From Physcia stellaris (lineage: Eukaryota; Ascomycota; Lecanoromycetes; Caliciales; Physciaceae): a stretch of 64,000 nt of DNA. The notes under the pieces are model-generated. The model had not been told where the DNA came from, did no database searches, and saw only the letters and a list, made by a program, of their open reading frames with translations. The stretch lies in the NCBI GenBank assembly GCA_018902385.1, contig JABSSW010000022.1, positions 596,718-660,717 on the forward strand, written 5' to 3'. A program made the translations under genes and the position numbers. Positions 34,580 through 45,503 of the stretch are shown here, one piece after another. Within the stretch, counting starts at the first letter, position 1. Every line of letters starts with the position of its first letter.

Positions 34580-35569
34580 ATGCCCTCCACATTCCCCATC
34601 TCCCTGCCCTCAAACCTCACCCACCTCGCCCTCACCCGCTTCGACGCCCTCCACACCAGCGGCAAGCTCAACTACGGCCCCTCCTCCCCCTCCCAAGTCA
34701 CGCACAATGGCTTCCTCGTACGTCCTCCCCTCCCCTTCCCCTCCCTCCCCTCCCTTCCCCTCCCCTCCCCTCGCTCCCATCCCCTTCCCTTCCCCTTCCC
34801 CTCGGCCCCCAGCTAACTCGCCACCGACCAGTTCTCCTTCTCCCTCCCCCCAGCCCTAACCCAAAAGCCGATCCTCCCACCCAGCGACCCCTCGCGCACG
34901 CGCCCGGGCGGCCCCTTCCTACACCCAGACCCAGACTTCGTGCTCTGCGCCGTGGGTCCCGATCACGTGCTCGAACTCAACAAACACTGCATCCTGCGCC
35001 CGATGTACATCCTGCACACGCGGGACTACGAGCGGCAGAGCGAGGATCTGCGGGTCGGGGACGTGAGGGCTGCTTGGGTGGTGCTTGGGGCGCTGGGGGA
35101 GAGTATAATGGCGATCTACAACTGCGGCGCCGAAGCCGGTGCGAGCCAGGGCCACAAACACCTCCAGCTATTCCCCAAGCCCGCACGCTCCGTCTTCGAA
35201 CTATACCCCTATCAGATCTCGCTTTCGGCGTCGGAAAGCAGTACGCATCCCAAGGTGCCGTATAAGCATACTATCATGGCTATCCCGGAAAAGGCGAGCG
35301 CGGAGGATGTGTTTAATGTCTATGGGAAATTGCTTGGGGAGATGAGGCCTGTGATGCAGAAGGAGGGGGTCGAGGATTATAATGTTGTGCTGGTTAGGGA
35401 GTGGATGCTGCTTGTGCCGAGACGGCATCATGGGCGCGAGGGCGTGGAGTGTAATGCTGTGGGCATGATGGGCATGGTGTGGTTGAAGGATGAGGCCGAG
35501 AGGCAAGGGTGGGAGCGGTTGGTGATGACGGAGCATTTGAGGTGGTTGGGATTGCCCGCTGAGAGTTAA
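34580..35569 (+). CDS. Diadenosine tetraphosphate phosphorylase (ATP adenylyltransferase), Apa1/Apa2 type
   Basis: Cleaves Ap4A with phosphate to ATP and ADP, controlling dinucleoside polyphosphate levels. Exons 34580-34717 and 34832-35569 give 291 residues. The catalytic HIT-like motif reads GASQGHKHLQLFP at about residue 150, with the His-x-His-x-Gln core. N-terminal LPSNLTHLALTRFDALHTSG and FSLPPALTQKPILPP flank the intron. C-terminal YNVVLVREWMLLVPRRH fits the family. The intron is 114 nt, almost pure C/T on the coding strand, with a CTAAC branch site before the acceptor. I start at ATG 34580; an upstream ATG at 34500 runs into a stop. Length is at the short end for the family. Confidence 0.88.
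34718..34831 (+). other. C-rich intron
   Basis: Intron of the Ap4A phosphorylase gene, built almost entirely of CCCT/CCCTT runs between a GTACGT donor and a CGACCAG acceptor. The complementary strand carries many G-runs and could form G-quadruplexes. Confidence 0.85.
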
Positions 35570-35915
35570 AGCACCGTCTATTGCTCGTGTCCGTGTCTTG
35601 GATTGGCATTTCGGTGATAGCAAGATAAAAAAGCTTATAGAAATAGATCTGTTCTAAAATGGCTAATGTATCTTATCATCTAAGCCGCTAAAGGGGAAGC
35701 TGGAGTAAGTGCTGAGCTATATCGCTATGAAATCTGGACTGACGCAGTACATGTTGCTCCTTGCCTTCTATGCTCAGTGGTTGGGACTGTCTTTTGCAAT
35801 CTTAGCCATGGTGCCGAACAAGCTAGCTGTTTGAATGCTTGTGCTGTTGAATGATGAAGCCAGGGTGCTCTTCTAAGTGTTTTCGTCCTTCCATGATGAT
35901 GATGATTCTCAGAGC
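35570..35915. other. Convergent 3' region
   Basis: 346 bp between two convergent stops. Nothing coding is seen. Confidence 0.5.
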
Positions 35916-37139
35916 TCAGGCCGGCAAGCACACGATCTGAGTGGCGAAGTTTCCACAGCTCTTCAAATCATCAAAACAATCTAGAATCTCCCTCTCGAAC
36001 CGTGCCGTCTCGCGCTCATCCAAGAACTCCTCATTACAGTATTCTATGTTGAGTTTTTTCAAATTCGTAAGCCTGGACAGATTTGAACGAAGACACTTTG
36101 CCATTTCCACACGATCAGGCCACTCCGTCCTTTTTGCGTATGTCATGTGAATGAGTACTGCCGTCACTCTATTGTGTGTGAATGACCAGATGGCACTTGT
36201 AGTGTCTATCACGGGTGGTATATTGTAGTGCCAAAAACATGCTGACATCTTCACAATGTTCTCCTCCAAGAACACTGCGAGAGCTTCCGAATAGGTCGAA
36301 CGACTTACTGCAAGTATGCGAAGATCCAAAGGTTGTCTATGTTCCATTGCTATATCCTTACTCGGACAGTGAATTACCGGACGTGGTTGTCTCAGAAGCC
36401 AGCAATACACCTCTCTTTTGATTTCTGACGGTAGCGCCGCGAAGTCGAAGATCTGCTGTGATAGTCTAGGCTTAACGTCGTGATCACAATTGCGGTAATC
36501 ACGACGATAACGACTCCAAAGTAAGGCGCGACTGGCCATGGCTTGATCCACAGCACCTCCGCAGATATCTAGCCATGTTTCTTTTTGTTCAATTGAACTC
36601 GAAAGGCATTCAAGTGAAGGCTTACGCGCCAACGGTAGAGAGGACTCAAAAACGTTCCATTCTGCCTCATAGCGGAGTTTGTCAGCTTCGGCTTTTTCAT
36701 CGTATGCATCGAGCAGCTCCTGATCATTGCAATCGAACCAGGTAGAGGAATTGAGAAATGAGGTCGGATTGTGCCCTGTGACTGCATAACTTCAGCTGGA
36801 CTTCTGTTTCGGCTTGGAGTTGAGAAAGAATGAGTGTGACTTACGAAACATATAGAGCTTACAATCCACTACCCACTGATTGTAGATATTTCCGTACATA
36901 TGAGGCGGTTGCCAAATTATCATCTCGGCAAGCATAGCCTTTCGTGCTTCGATCTGTTCCTGGCGTGGAAGACCTAAGGTCGGGTCTTTCCAACCCGCAT
37001 CGATTGACGGGGAGATATAGTCCACCTCTGAGCTTGACTCGGTCTGATCCCCATGATTCGATGCCTGATCAGAATCATCATCGGATGGAGTGTGAGTAGG
37101 GCTGCTGTCGCTACGGATAGCCAAGTCAGCGGACGAAAG
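35916..37139 (-). CDS. F-box-like fungal protein of unknown function
   Basis: Two exons are clear: 36845 to about 37139, and 35916-36781 (63-nt intron, donor GTAAGT). The start lies upstream and is unresolved, because the first exon frame has no N-terminal ATG and needs another exon. After an acidic Ser/Thr-rich N-terminus, the second exon contains FDFAALPSEIKREVYCWLLR followed by QPRPV. This matches the short F-box-like LPxEIRxxIW motif of many fungal proteins. Later ILAVSRSTYSEALAVFLEEN is the usual follow-up segment (recruited His/Cys-rich 'shared ancestry' region), and LTNLKKLNIEY is a leucine-rich strand. If the motif binds Skp1, it would be an SCF substrate adaptor. That is inference. 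Confidence 0.6.
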
Positions 37140-38346
37140 CTAGGGTACTGCCAGATGGGTGACAATTACTCTGCCATGCTAAGGAGACCGCCCAGGAAGC
37201 TCAAATTGATGACTTTGCTGAATTGATCAGTTGCACGACCATTGCCTGATCAACCTGAGCCACTTGACCACTGGAAACACTCAGGCTGTTCGATGGCGGA
37301 GATGCATGAAGTAACCAGATCGTTTGAAGTACGACGCAGATGTCGAAGTGTGGTTGATGAAATGATTACCGCTACGGGTAAGCACATGTGACAGGGTCTA
37401 CATATGAGAATGAGGCAGGAGCACCAAGATGTCAGTCTTCACTCAGAAAAGGAAGGCGCGATGGAGATATCAAAGGGTTTTCGTAAACGGTCATCATGGA
37501 TAAGCTACAAGTACGAGAGACATGACAAGGAGACCAGCTCGAGGTTTACATCGCCAAATTAACTCCAAACATTACATCATTTCCAGGTTCCCGGGGTATC
37601 TTCGCTGAATTCGTCTTCGTGACATTCACTCATACACTTGCATGGGCCAGCCAGCAGTCTCCGACAACGAGCTATCGGCAGTCCCATTCTCGGTCATCTG
37701 GATGCATCAACGGTAATGAGCTGTTCCGGATATGTGTTCGACTTGAGGGTGCTTGGATCATCGACACAAGTTGCCACGGTCGTTTGCATTTCGAGCCGAT
37801 CGCTCTTCGGCGAGAGATAGGCTGGGGTTCATAGACCGAACTCATCGAGGAGACGGAGGACATGGATGAGCTGGATGAGGAAGAGGTCGATGAGGTGGTG
37901 CGCGATCGTGGAGTGGGAGTACTGGAAGTCATATCGGGAGTTGGGCGATTCGCCTAAGCGGAAAGCGAAGGTCAACGGAAAGTTTTGGTGTTATATGGCT
38001 TGTGGTAAGATTGTCTGCTCTGGATTATTGTTTGTAGAGAACGGTTATGGTTATATGTTGATTTGGCCTTTGAGGCTCAGCTGTTTGAATCTTCATACAT
38101 CTAACAAGGAGTGAAGGGGAAAGTGTTTGGTGGTCAGCCAATTTTGAAACGAAACGTGGTCGCATCCCCCAACAGGCCGAAGTTGGTTTCACAGTTTCAG
38201 TGCACATCCACCAAGCCAAATCTAATCACTACCTCATGTGATTTGTTTCTAGAACTCCTGTCGCATTCTTTTACACTTCCGAAGATTTATGCGTCATCAT
38301 GCAACGTCATTATTCGTTGGGCTGAACGCTGTGATACGTCGCATCC
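37140..38346. other. Region without a confident gene
   Basis: About 1.2 kb. A minus-strand ATG frame at 37672-37932 (86 codons) starts MTSSTPTPRSRTTSST and is a Ser-rich tract driven by repeated TCA/TCG codons. It could be a small real protein or the start of one, but nothing confirms it. The rest has no signal. Confidence 0.4.
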
Positions 38347-40783
38347 CTACCGATGTTCCTCCCAGCTAAATTTATGGCTTTGCGACCCATCCCCTTGGTA
38401 TTCCGCAGTGTGGTCCCCGTCGAATCTGCTTCCAACTCCTTCATTTGTGTTGTCGGAACTTGCATCCCCATTTGATCCGCCAGGATATCCTCGTTCATTG
38501 TTTGGGTAACCCAGTGGAACAAAATCTGGGGTAAGAGGACTTACGATAGCCGGAGATGACAGCTGGCTTGAATTGGGAGTGATGCCTCGGCTTCTATCAC
38601 TGATCCCATTTGTTTGTGTGATCTGAGATCCAACATGGCTTGGTGAATATGGTGGGGATACAACATGCGTATGAGCGTGCAGTCGGTCATCGGAACCAAA
38701 GTGTCCAGCTGGGCTGCATTGACCATGCAGCTCCACCGGCTTTTGGGGATCATATCCTCGTGCATTGACAATGTTTATTGTAAGCTTTCGCCTTGTTCCT
38801 TCGAATGACGCATTCTCTACCTTGCTGCCCGGCAACTCGGGATAGACATCCGCAGGAAGTTCCTTGATCTCGCTCTCACCAGGAACCTCATTAGGCTGTG
38901 CCTGGCATCCGTCGACTTCACAGGGGCGAATTCGCTCAGAGGCAGCGAACAGCCGCCTCCAGGCTCTGTGCCGGGTCAGTAGGCTGTGGTCCCGGAGTCC
39001 CTCCGATGAAATTTTCCCGCCTGCAGCATTTGAGCGTCGTTGTCGTTTTAAGCATAATACAGCAAGGATGGCTAAGGCCAAGAAACATAAACTAGCACCA
39101 GCAGCAACTCCAGCGATCGTGGATTTACCAAGCGTTCTTTGTGGAGTCTCTGGTCCTCCAAAAGTACTATTATTCGGCCTTGAGATGTCAACCAGTCGTT
39201 TGTTGTTGACTGCATTGGCATTGAAAATGGCCTGAGAAACGGAGAAGTTGTTCCTTTCGTAGTCAACTGTCAGATATGTCTCCTGGAGAAAAGCCCTTCC
39301 AAGAGTATACTGCGTACTGTTGGCTGCTTTACGGAGTGGAAAGTAGTTTGTTGGTGGTGAGGATCGGTTGGCATGCAAACCCGGAAATGGATAAGTTAAC
39401 TGTAGATCAAAAGCAGTGTAAGGTAGATTTAGAGACACCGTTCTTGGGGAACCAGGTAAATCGGCAAGCAAAAAGTTAAAGGTGAGGTTCCACCCTATCA
39501 AGGCCTCATGCTGGGTAGTATTACTGGTAAAGGTGTACAATTCTAATTGGTCGTCATAAGTCAGACCCAGGGCTTTCTCGAACCGGGAACAGACAATCTC
39601 GGGAAGCCAAAGATACGGAGTCGACGAATCAATGGTATACAGACCGCCATCAGCAGGACCGAGTAGCTCGACAGAGTCAGAGGGCCATTCCAGACTAACT
39701 TTGCTCGTTGCGAACGGAGCTGCAGCAACGCTTATTTGATTGATGGCCACAACAGGGTTCTGTCCGGGGTCCAAATCGAAACTAACATCATGCGATTCAA
39801 ACCTGTTCGAGTCGACACCGCCCAACGTGAGCGAAGCTGGAACACTCTTCAACCCTGAACAATTTGAGCTCAATCCATTGAGAACCTGGGGCTTTGAACT
39901 TACTGTAGTATGCACCAGCGGTATACCCATAGCTGTGACTTGGAATTAGGCTTCTGTTTTCCACCAAAGAGGTCAGGAAAGTGGGTTGATTCGCCTCAGT
40001 GAAATTGGTCGGCTTGATCCCCAGGCCAAGATATCCAACCCAATAGTCAGTGGTATTGATCACACTTACGATTTGCGACGAAGCTGAGAGTGTATCCGTA
40101 AGACCAACAGTCTCCAGACCATAATAACCAATTCCTCCGAAGCCGAGATGAGGATCAAGCCCCAGGCCATAGAAGCCAAGGCCATCCCATGTGACCGATT
40201 CATTGGGATAATAGAGACCTCCCCGTTTGTTCTGACAGGTCGCAGCTGCCCATAAACATTAGTTCACTTTTCAGTGTATCTTCTTATTCAGAGTTGGGCC
40301 TCAGGAGGTGGCTCAAAGAAAGGCTTCCACAGATATCAAGGCGAAGAAAGATAACTCACTACCGTCACATCCTCCAGATCCAACAACCCAGGTCTCTTGA
40401 CTCGCTGTGCTAACAAAAACGTCGATCCATTGAGCGGGAGTGCCGACCATCAACGAAACTCTTTTAAGTCAGATATGAGAGTATGAGTTGCAACCAAGAT
40501 GATTCACTAACGGGCTCCAGTTTCCATCGTTACCAAGCCTTTTAAACCCGTCAGTCTTCCATATTACATTAAGAATTCGAGAAAGACCATACCAATTAGT
40601 TCGGACTGGAGCAGAGATCGCGGCAGGCTTTGCGGCATCGATGACAATAGTCGTGAGGCTCAAGAAGATGCCGATGCACCACACAAGGGTTCTCCCGTTT
40701 TTACCGTGATGAATCGCCATCGAGCATGGAAGCCAAAATATCGAGCGGACCGATGGCCTGACATTCAAAACGTGGCGCTCCAT
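38347..40783 (-). CDS. A1-peptidase-like single-pass membrane protein lacking the catalytic Asp motif
   Basis: Secretory protein with an aspartic-protease-like fold. Exons 40593-40783, 40512-40538, 40363-40460, 39904-40245 and 38347-39854 give 721 residues. The second exon is only 27 nt. A signal-like segment LVWCIGIFLSLTTIVIDA is at about 32-49. The pepsin-like lobe follows: DGNWSPVSLMVGTPAQWIDV then FVSTASQETWVVG, where active members have DTGS; here it is VSTAS. LGLGIKPTNF, SLTLGGVDSNRF and a second-lobe TIDSSTPYLWLP also lack DTG. Many N-x-S/T sites, then a membrane helix GVAAGASLCFLALAILAVLC at about 475 and a cytoplasmic Ser/Pro-rich tail of about 225 residues. Probably a surface sensor or scaffold and not a protease; role unknown. 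Confidence 0.82.
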
Positions 40784-42233
40784 CTAGGGCTTGAGGCTGA
40801 AAGGAAAGCTTTTATATGAATCGCTAGACATTGAGTCGCGAGACATATTGAGTCGGCGCCTTATCTTTTGGTGAGCAAATTCCTCTTCACGACGACGTTG
40901 CGATAGCTCGTAATAAGACGAAAACTGTGGATAGAGGGGCGAAGTCGATCCGAGTGAGGAAGCACGACCTCAGAGCCAAGAAGAGGCATCTCGATTAAAC
41001 CAAGAAGCTACCTTACGTTCCGCAAGCCCCATTAATTGGGCATATCGAAAAAGGCCGGGGTTGCACATGGGTGCTGCCAAGGGCTCGTACTTCTGCACGC
41101 TTGTATGGCTGCATGCTGGGAGGGAAGGTTTTGGCCCCCTCGAGGTCTGCAGATCTTGCTGCAAAGCATGAATGCTTGTTACACAACCACCTCGTGGAAG
41201 CCGATGAGGGCAAGATCCAATAATGCCAACAGCATACCTTCCCTCGAGCTGGACAGCCTCCAGCAAAGAGAAGCTGGATCGATCGATCACCCTCCAGCAT
41301 CAGACCCCATGGCCAAAACTAGCCTAGGGGTGCTCAGAGCTATCCGTCTTCAAGTGTCTAGGCAAGTGAAAGCCTTGTCGCGTCTAGAGTAGAGTTTTCG
41401 GACAGTTCAACGGTTGAGGCTCCTCGAGACGAAGCTGAAGGGCGATCAGGGTGGGTTGCCGAGGTTGGGTTTGAAACAGGTCGTTATGATTGGAGAAGTG
41501 GGGGTCAATCTAACCCTAATCGTCTCTAGTTGCCATCACTGCCATGTGGCACAGCCCTAGGTGAGATGCTTGGCATCAGAGAAGAAGCAGGACTTCTCGC
41601 TTTCTCGTCCCGACTCGTCCCTTTCGACATCACTAAATCACTCACTTTCCTCCGCTAGTCTGGCAAATAGACCACTACCCCCGTCTAAAAATAGGCAACA
41701 GCAAGAGCACCGTCTTCCATCGGCCGAATCGACCAATGTCATCACAACTCTGGCTACTTGGGGTTGTTTGTACGATACAGGACTGCATATGCAAATGGCC
41801 AGTTCAGCGTGCTTGTCAGCTTGATATGCATCCAATTTCGATGACTCGTAAAAGTCTGACGAACGAAACTCTGCATCTGGAAATGATCTCCTGCGAGGTC
41901 TGCCTGGCCTTGGCTTTCATGGGCCAGGCGGTGCGGCTTCAATCCATATACTGATAGTTTTGTCTAGTTAATACACGAGAAGCGTGCGTTGTTAGCTTCA
42001 GCATGCCTGGACTTCTGCTGTGTAACTCTCCCGTTCATTCACAAATGCTTCCTTGCCCGCCATTTCTCACCGTTGAAACGGGACGGATCTCTTCTTATTT
42101 CTGTGCCGTTTTTTTCTGCTCCATCTGTCACTCCGTGTTCTTTTCTTGTTTTTCTTGAATCGTCTGGATATAGTCTGATATCTCGTTCCATACTTTTAAT
42201 GATCTGTTGAGGTGTCCCCTCCATGGACAATAG
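40784..42233. other. Intergenic, no supported gene
   Basis: 1.45 kb between the start codons of two divergent surface-protein genes. Short frames on both strands show no domain. It must include both promoters. Confidence 0.5.
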
Positions 42234-44843
42234 ATGGCTTTATGCACTTGTTTGCTCTTAGTGAGCTCTTTGTTCGCCTTGGCAGGCCGTTCTCACCTAG
42301 TGGCAGGCTCTGCGGAAGATTTACGATGTAAGCCCAGTCGAATTCTGAAAGTTAATGTTCTGGTAATTAATCAGACCAGTACGTGTTCGATGGCGCCCTC
42401 AGCTGCAAAACTCCACCGCTTTACTTTCACCAAACCCTACACCATCACCATCACGCTCACTACCCAACCCTGGACTGGTACGTACGGGCGGAGGTACTCA
42501 GCGAACGCTCGAAAAGCCCAGCCTGATCGGATCCGTACCTTCTCATTATCTGACTGGCTCCGGGTCAACACGAAGATGGCAAAGTCTTTCTCAACTTGCC
42601 TCAGGCGAACCAATACCTACAGGTACAGTGGGGACCAAACCCAAATTTCCGTCCTCAAACACCACCCGGAGCGGAACACATAGTACCGGCTTTCTTCCTG
42701 CTGGCGGAAATCAAGGTGTACTACACACACAATGCAGTGGAACGTATACAATTGGCCCCTATACGTGGAAGACTGTGACGGAGACTACCACGGAAATTGT
42801 CGGCACTTCAACGATCGCTTATGGCGCTACCACACCTAGCGCGGTTTTCATAAGTCCTTTACCATTCTGCACTACTACCAATCTTTGTATGTGTGCCTAC
42901 CAAACTTTCAGCACAACATACATTCCCCTCGAACAGCCAATGACTACAGTGTTAGTCACCAAAAAGACACATGCCATATTTTATACCCCAGAATCAGTCG
43001 GGCCTATTTTCAAAGCTTCAGTCACCGCTGCTCCAGCGCAGCATCTTTCCCAGCAGCTTCCGGACCCGGGAATCCAAAGAACTATCCCCCCAGCGGTAGC
43101 AACGCCATCCAGTCCTGGTACCTCCCCACACCCTGTGATCATCTCCCCAGCAAATATTGGCCAGCTACCAGGATCGTTGCCAGACCTGCATGGGTCCCCT
43201 GGATCTGGTTCTTCAGATACGGGTCCTTCGTCAGATGTGGGTGGCTCTAGCCCTCACAGTGGAAACCCCGGCACAGGTGGCAGCCTAGATCCTGGCGGGG
43301 CAAATCCCGGACCTGGTGGTCAAGACTTGGTTGGGTCGGTTGAGAATAGCCAACAGCCCGGTCCGAACCCATCTGTCGATTCTACGAATGTTCAAGGATC
43401 AGATCATGGGTCACCTGTTAATGACGGCACTTCAAATTTAGGAGGTTCCCCAAACCCTAAAACCAGTGGGTCAAGCTCAAACGATGGTGGCTACTCTCCC
43501 GCTGCGATTATCAATGGAGGCACAACATTATTCAATGACTTGGGTGTTTCAATTGGACCTCATGGTGTAGCTGTGGGCTCACAGACTTTTATCCCAGCGC
43601 TGACTCAACTACGATTACGGTGGAAGGGCAAAAGATTACTATCGAGCCGTCTCGCGTCATCGCTGGAAAGTCGACACTATCTTTCTCGATAGCTTCCGAT
43701 CCATTGGTAACGTCGTTCGCAGTTGGAGGGTTTCCTGTCGTTGTACATCCGGATGATGTCGTTATTGCGTCTAGAACTTATCCTCTTGGCTCATCGCCAA
43801 CAGCAATCGTCCATGACGGGCAGACTTATATGTTGGGATCCTCGAAGATAGTCGCAGCACACACTACAGTCAATCTGCCTCACCAAAATCCCGCTCTCGG
43901 CTTGGTAACAGCAGGCGGTGAGGTTTTCTCCGTTTATCCTTCCCAACTCGAAGCTCCTGGAATAACTGTTGCCATACCGCAGAAGCCCCAGCCATCAATA
44001 TTCGTTCATAGGGGCGAGACTTTTACTCTCAATCCATCACAGGTGATTGTCCCCGACAGGACGATCCCTCTACCTTCAGACAAGAACATGATCACACCAG
44101 CACCCTCGTTAGTCAATGCAGAGGGGATTCCAATGTCCTTTGGTCCATCGGAAGTGATCATTGGATCCCGAACGTATTCGTTTGAGAAACCCACTTCGAT
44201 AGTATACAACGGTCAGACAATAAGCCTTGGGCCCAGCGGTGTCGGACTGGCCGGGACCACTATAGCCATCCGCACCAAGCCAGCATTTTCTATTGTCACT
44301 GAAGGTGCTCTTACATTTACTGTCAATCCGTCCGAAGCGATTATCCATGGACATACCTTTGGCCTTATTCCGGACGCAAAGTCAACGAGCACGATAATCA
44401 ATGGCCAGAGTATTAGCTTTGGGCCTCAAGGCATCACCTTCGTAGGCACAACTGCTATCTTACCTCGACGCACTCAAGCGCCATATGTGACAGTAGTCGA
44501 TGGATTTACATTCTCTCTTGAGGCTTCCGATGTGGTGATTAGTGACACTACCTACGGGATAGATTCTGGAGCTAAGCCCACAACTATAACGGTCGCGGGA
44601 GAGGTTATCAGCATTGGACCGGGAGGTATCAGCCTTCAAAAAACGACCATTGAACCACCTTCCACAATCATGGATCTCGCAAATGCGTCCGACATCACTC
44701 TTTTACCAGCAACGCCTTCTGCATCCAGTAGGCCGAGCTTGAAGGACGATGGTTTTACAGGTGCTGGTACGATGAATAGTCTGCCGAGCATATGCACACT
44801 TCTGTCAGCTTTGGGCTTGACGGCGTGGGCTGTTTCAGTATGA
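42234..44843 (+). CDS. GPI-type cell-surface protein with about 12 tandem beta-rich modules (frameshifted)
   Basis: Secreted protein of unknown function. The N-terminal MALCTCLLLVSSLFALAG looks like a signal peptide. The 5' part holds introns I cannot fix exactly: a GTAAGC donor at about 42328, and GTACAG at 42621 to the acceptor at 42685. Next come a Thr-rich region (TWKTVTETTTEIVGTST), a Gly/Ser/Pro-rich linker (about 43180-43480), and then about 12 repeats of roughly 32 residues from 43500 to 44660. Each has a pattern like TSIVYNGQTISLGPSGV: hydrophobic strand, Gly, strand, P-S/G, strand, T-T/Y. The C-terminus has a small-residue site (GAGT) and a hydrophobic tail LSALGLTAWAVSV, typical of GPI anchoring. 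The frame breaks near 43591-43604: ATCCCA must gain one base to read FIPSADSTTITVEGQ. Fungal proteins with similar modules exist, but I know no named function. Confidence 0.75.
43500..44660 (+). repeat. Twelve-module tandem protein repeat
   Basis: Degenerate tandem modules of about 30-37 residues. Examples of their cores: FTLNPSQVIVPDRTIPL, ISLGPSGVGLAGTTIAI, FTVNPSEAIIHGHTFGL, ISFGPQGITFVGTTAIL. Nucleotide identity between modules is low, so this is an old protein repeat and not a recent DNA duplication. Confidence 0.8.
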
Positions 44844-45503
44844 AAGATGTTGGCTTTTGTTGATATGTTTCTTGTATATCGTTCAATTGTAGAGCATGTA
44901 ACAGCGCTAGATCTTGTATCGTAGGCAGGAGTGAGACCATGAAAAGGAAACGAGTAGTAATGAGATAGAGGAACAGAAATCGCCAGTTCAACATGACGTT
45001 TACGTCCAGTACCTATACTTGTTCGGTTGATACCCCCGGAAGCTACACCTAAGGAAGACATGCGGTATTTCTCATAAGGAAACCAATTACCAGGTTATCC
45101 CACGAACTGGTTAAGTAGAAACCAGTTCGCAGTGGCCAGCCCCTTTTTCAAGATCCAACAATTCTTATTTCATCTGCGAAGAGATCACATCATGACTGTA
45201 CCGCAATAGCAATGTTTGATGAGATGATCATGTCGTATTTCAAGAGAACGTGAAGATGATTCGAGGTGTTGAGGCGTGGCATCAAGGTACCTTAATAAGC
45301 ACAATTCGGGCGGAAATTACCATTTCCAAAACGGTTAGCGCGGGATTATTACATTTCACGCGACGTATCACGTCAACCTCGACTCCTTTTAGAACTTTCC
45401 CTCAAGACAAGAATCACTTCGACCGCTGTCAATTTCTGAACCCATCGACTGACCAAATTCTGGCTCAGTCCAATCGCGTACCTGCTATCCTTTCAACCCT
45501 TTT
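44844..45503. promoter_or_regulatory. Spacer upstream of the UFO1-like gene
   Basis: 660 bp between a plus-strand stop and the next plus-strand start. It should hold the terminator of one gene and the promoter of the next. No gene is supported. Confidence 0.5.

Noticed and set aside
42596-42778. Alternative frame (PQANQYLQVQWGPNPNFR) as part of the module protein's 5' exons
   Set aside because: Could not be joined in phase to both the signal-peptide exon and the downstream exon; the GTACAG-to-CACATAG intron removes most of it. Left unresolved.
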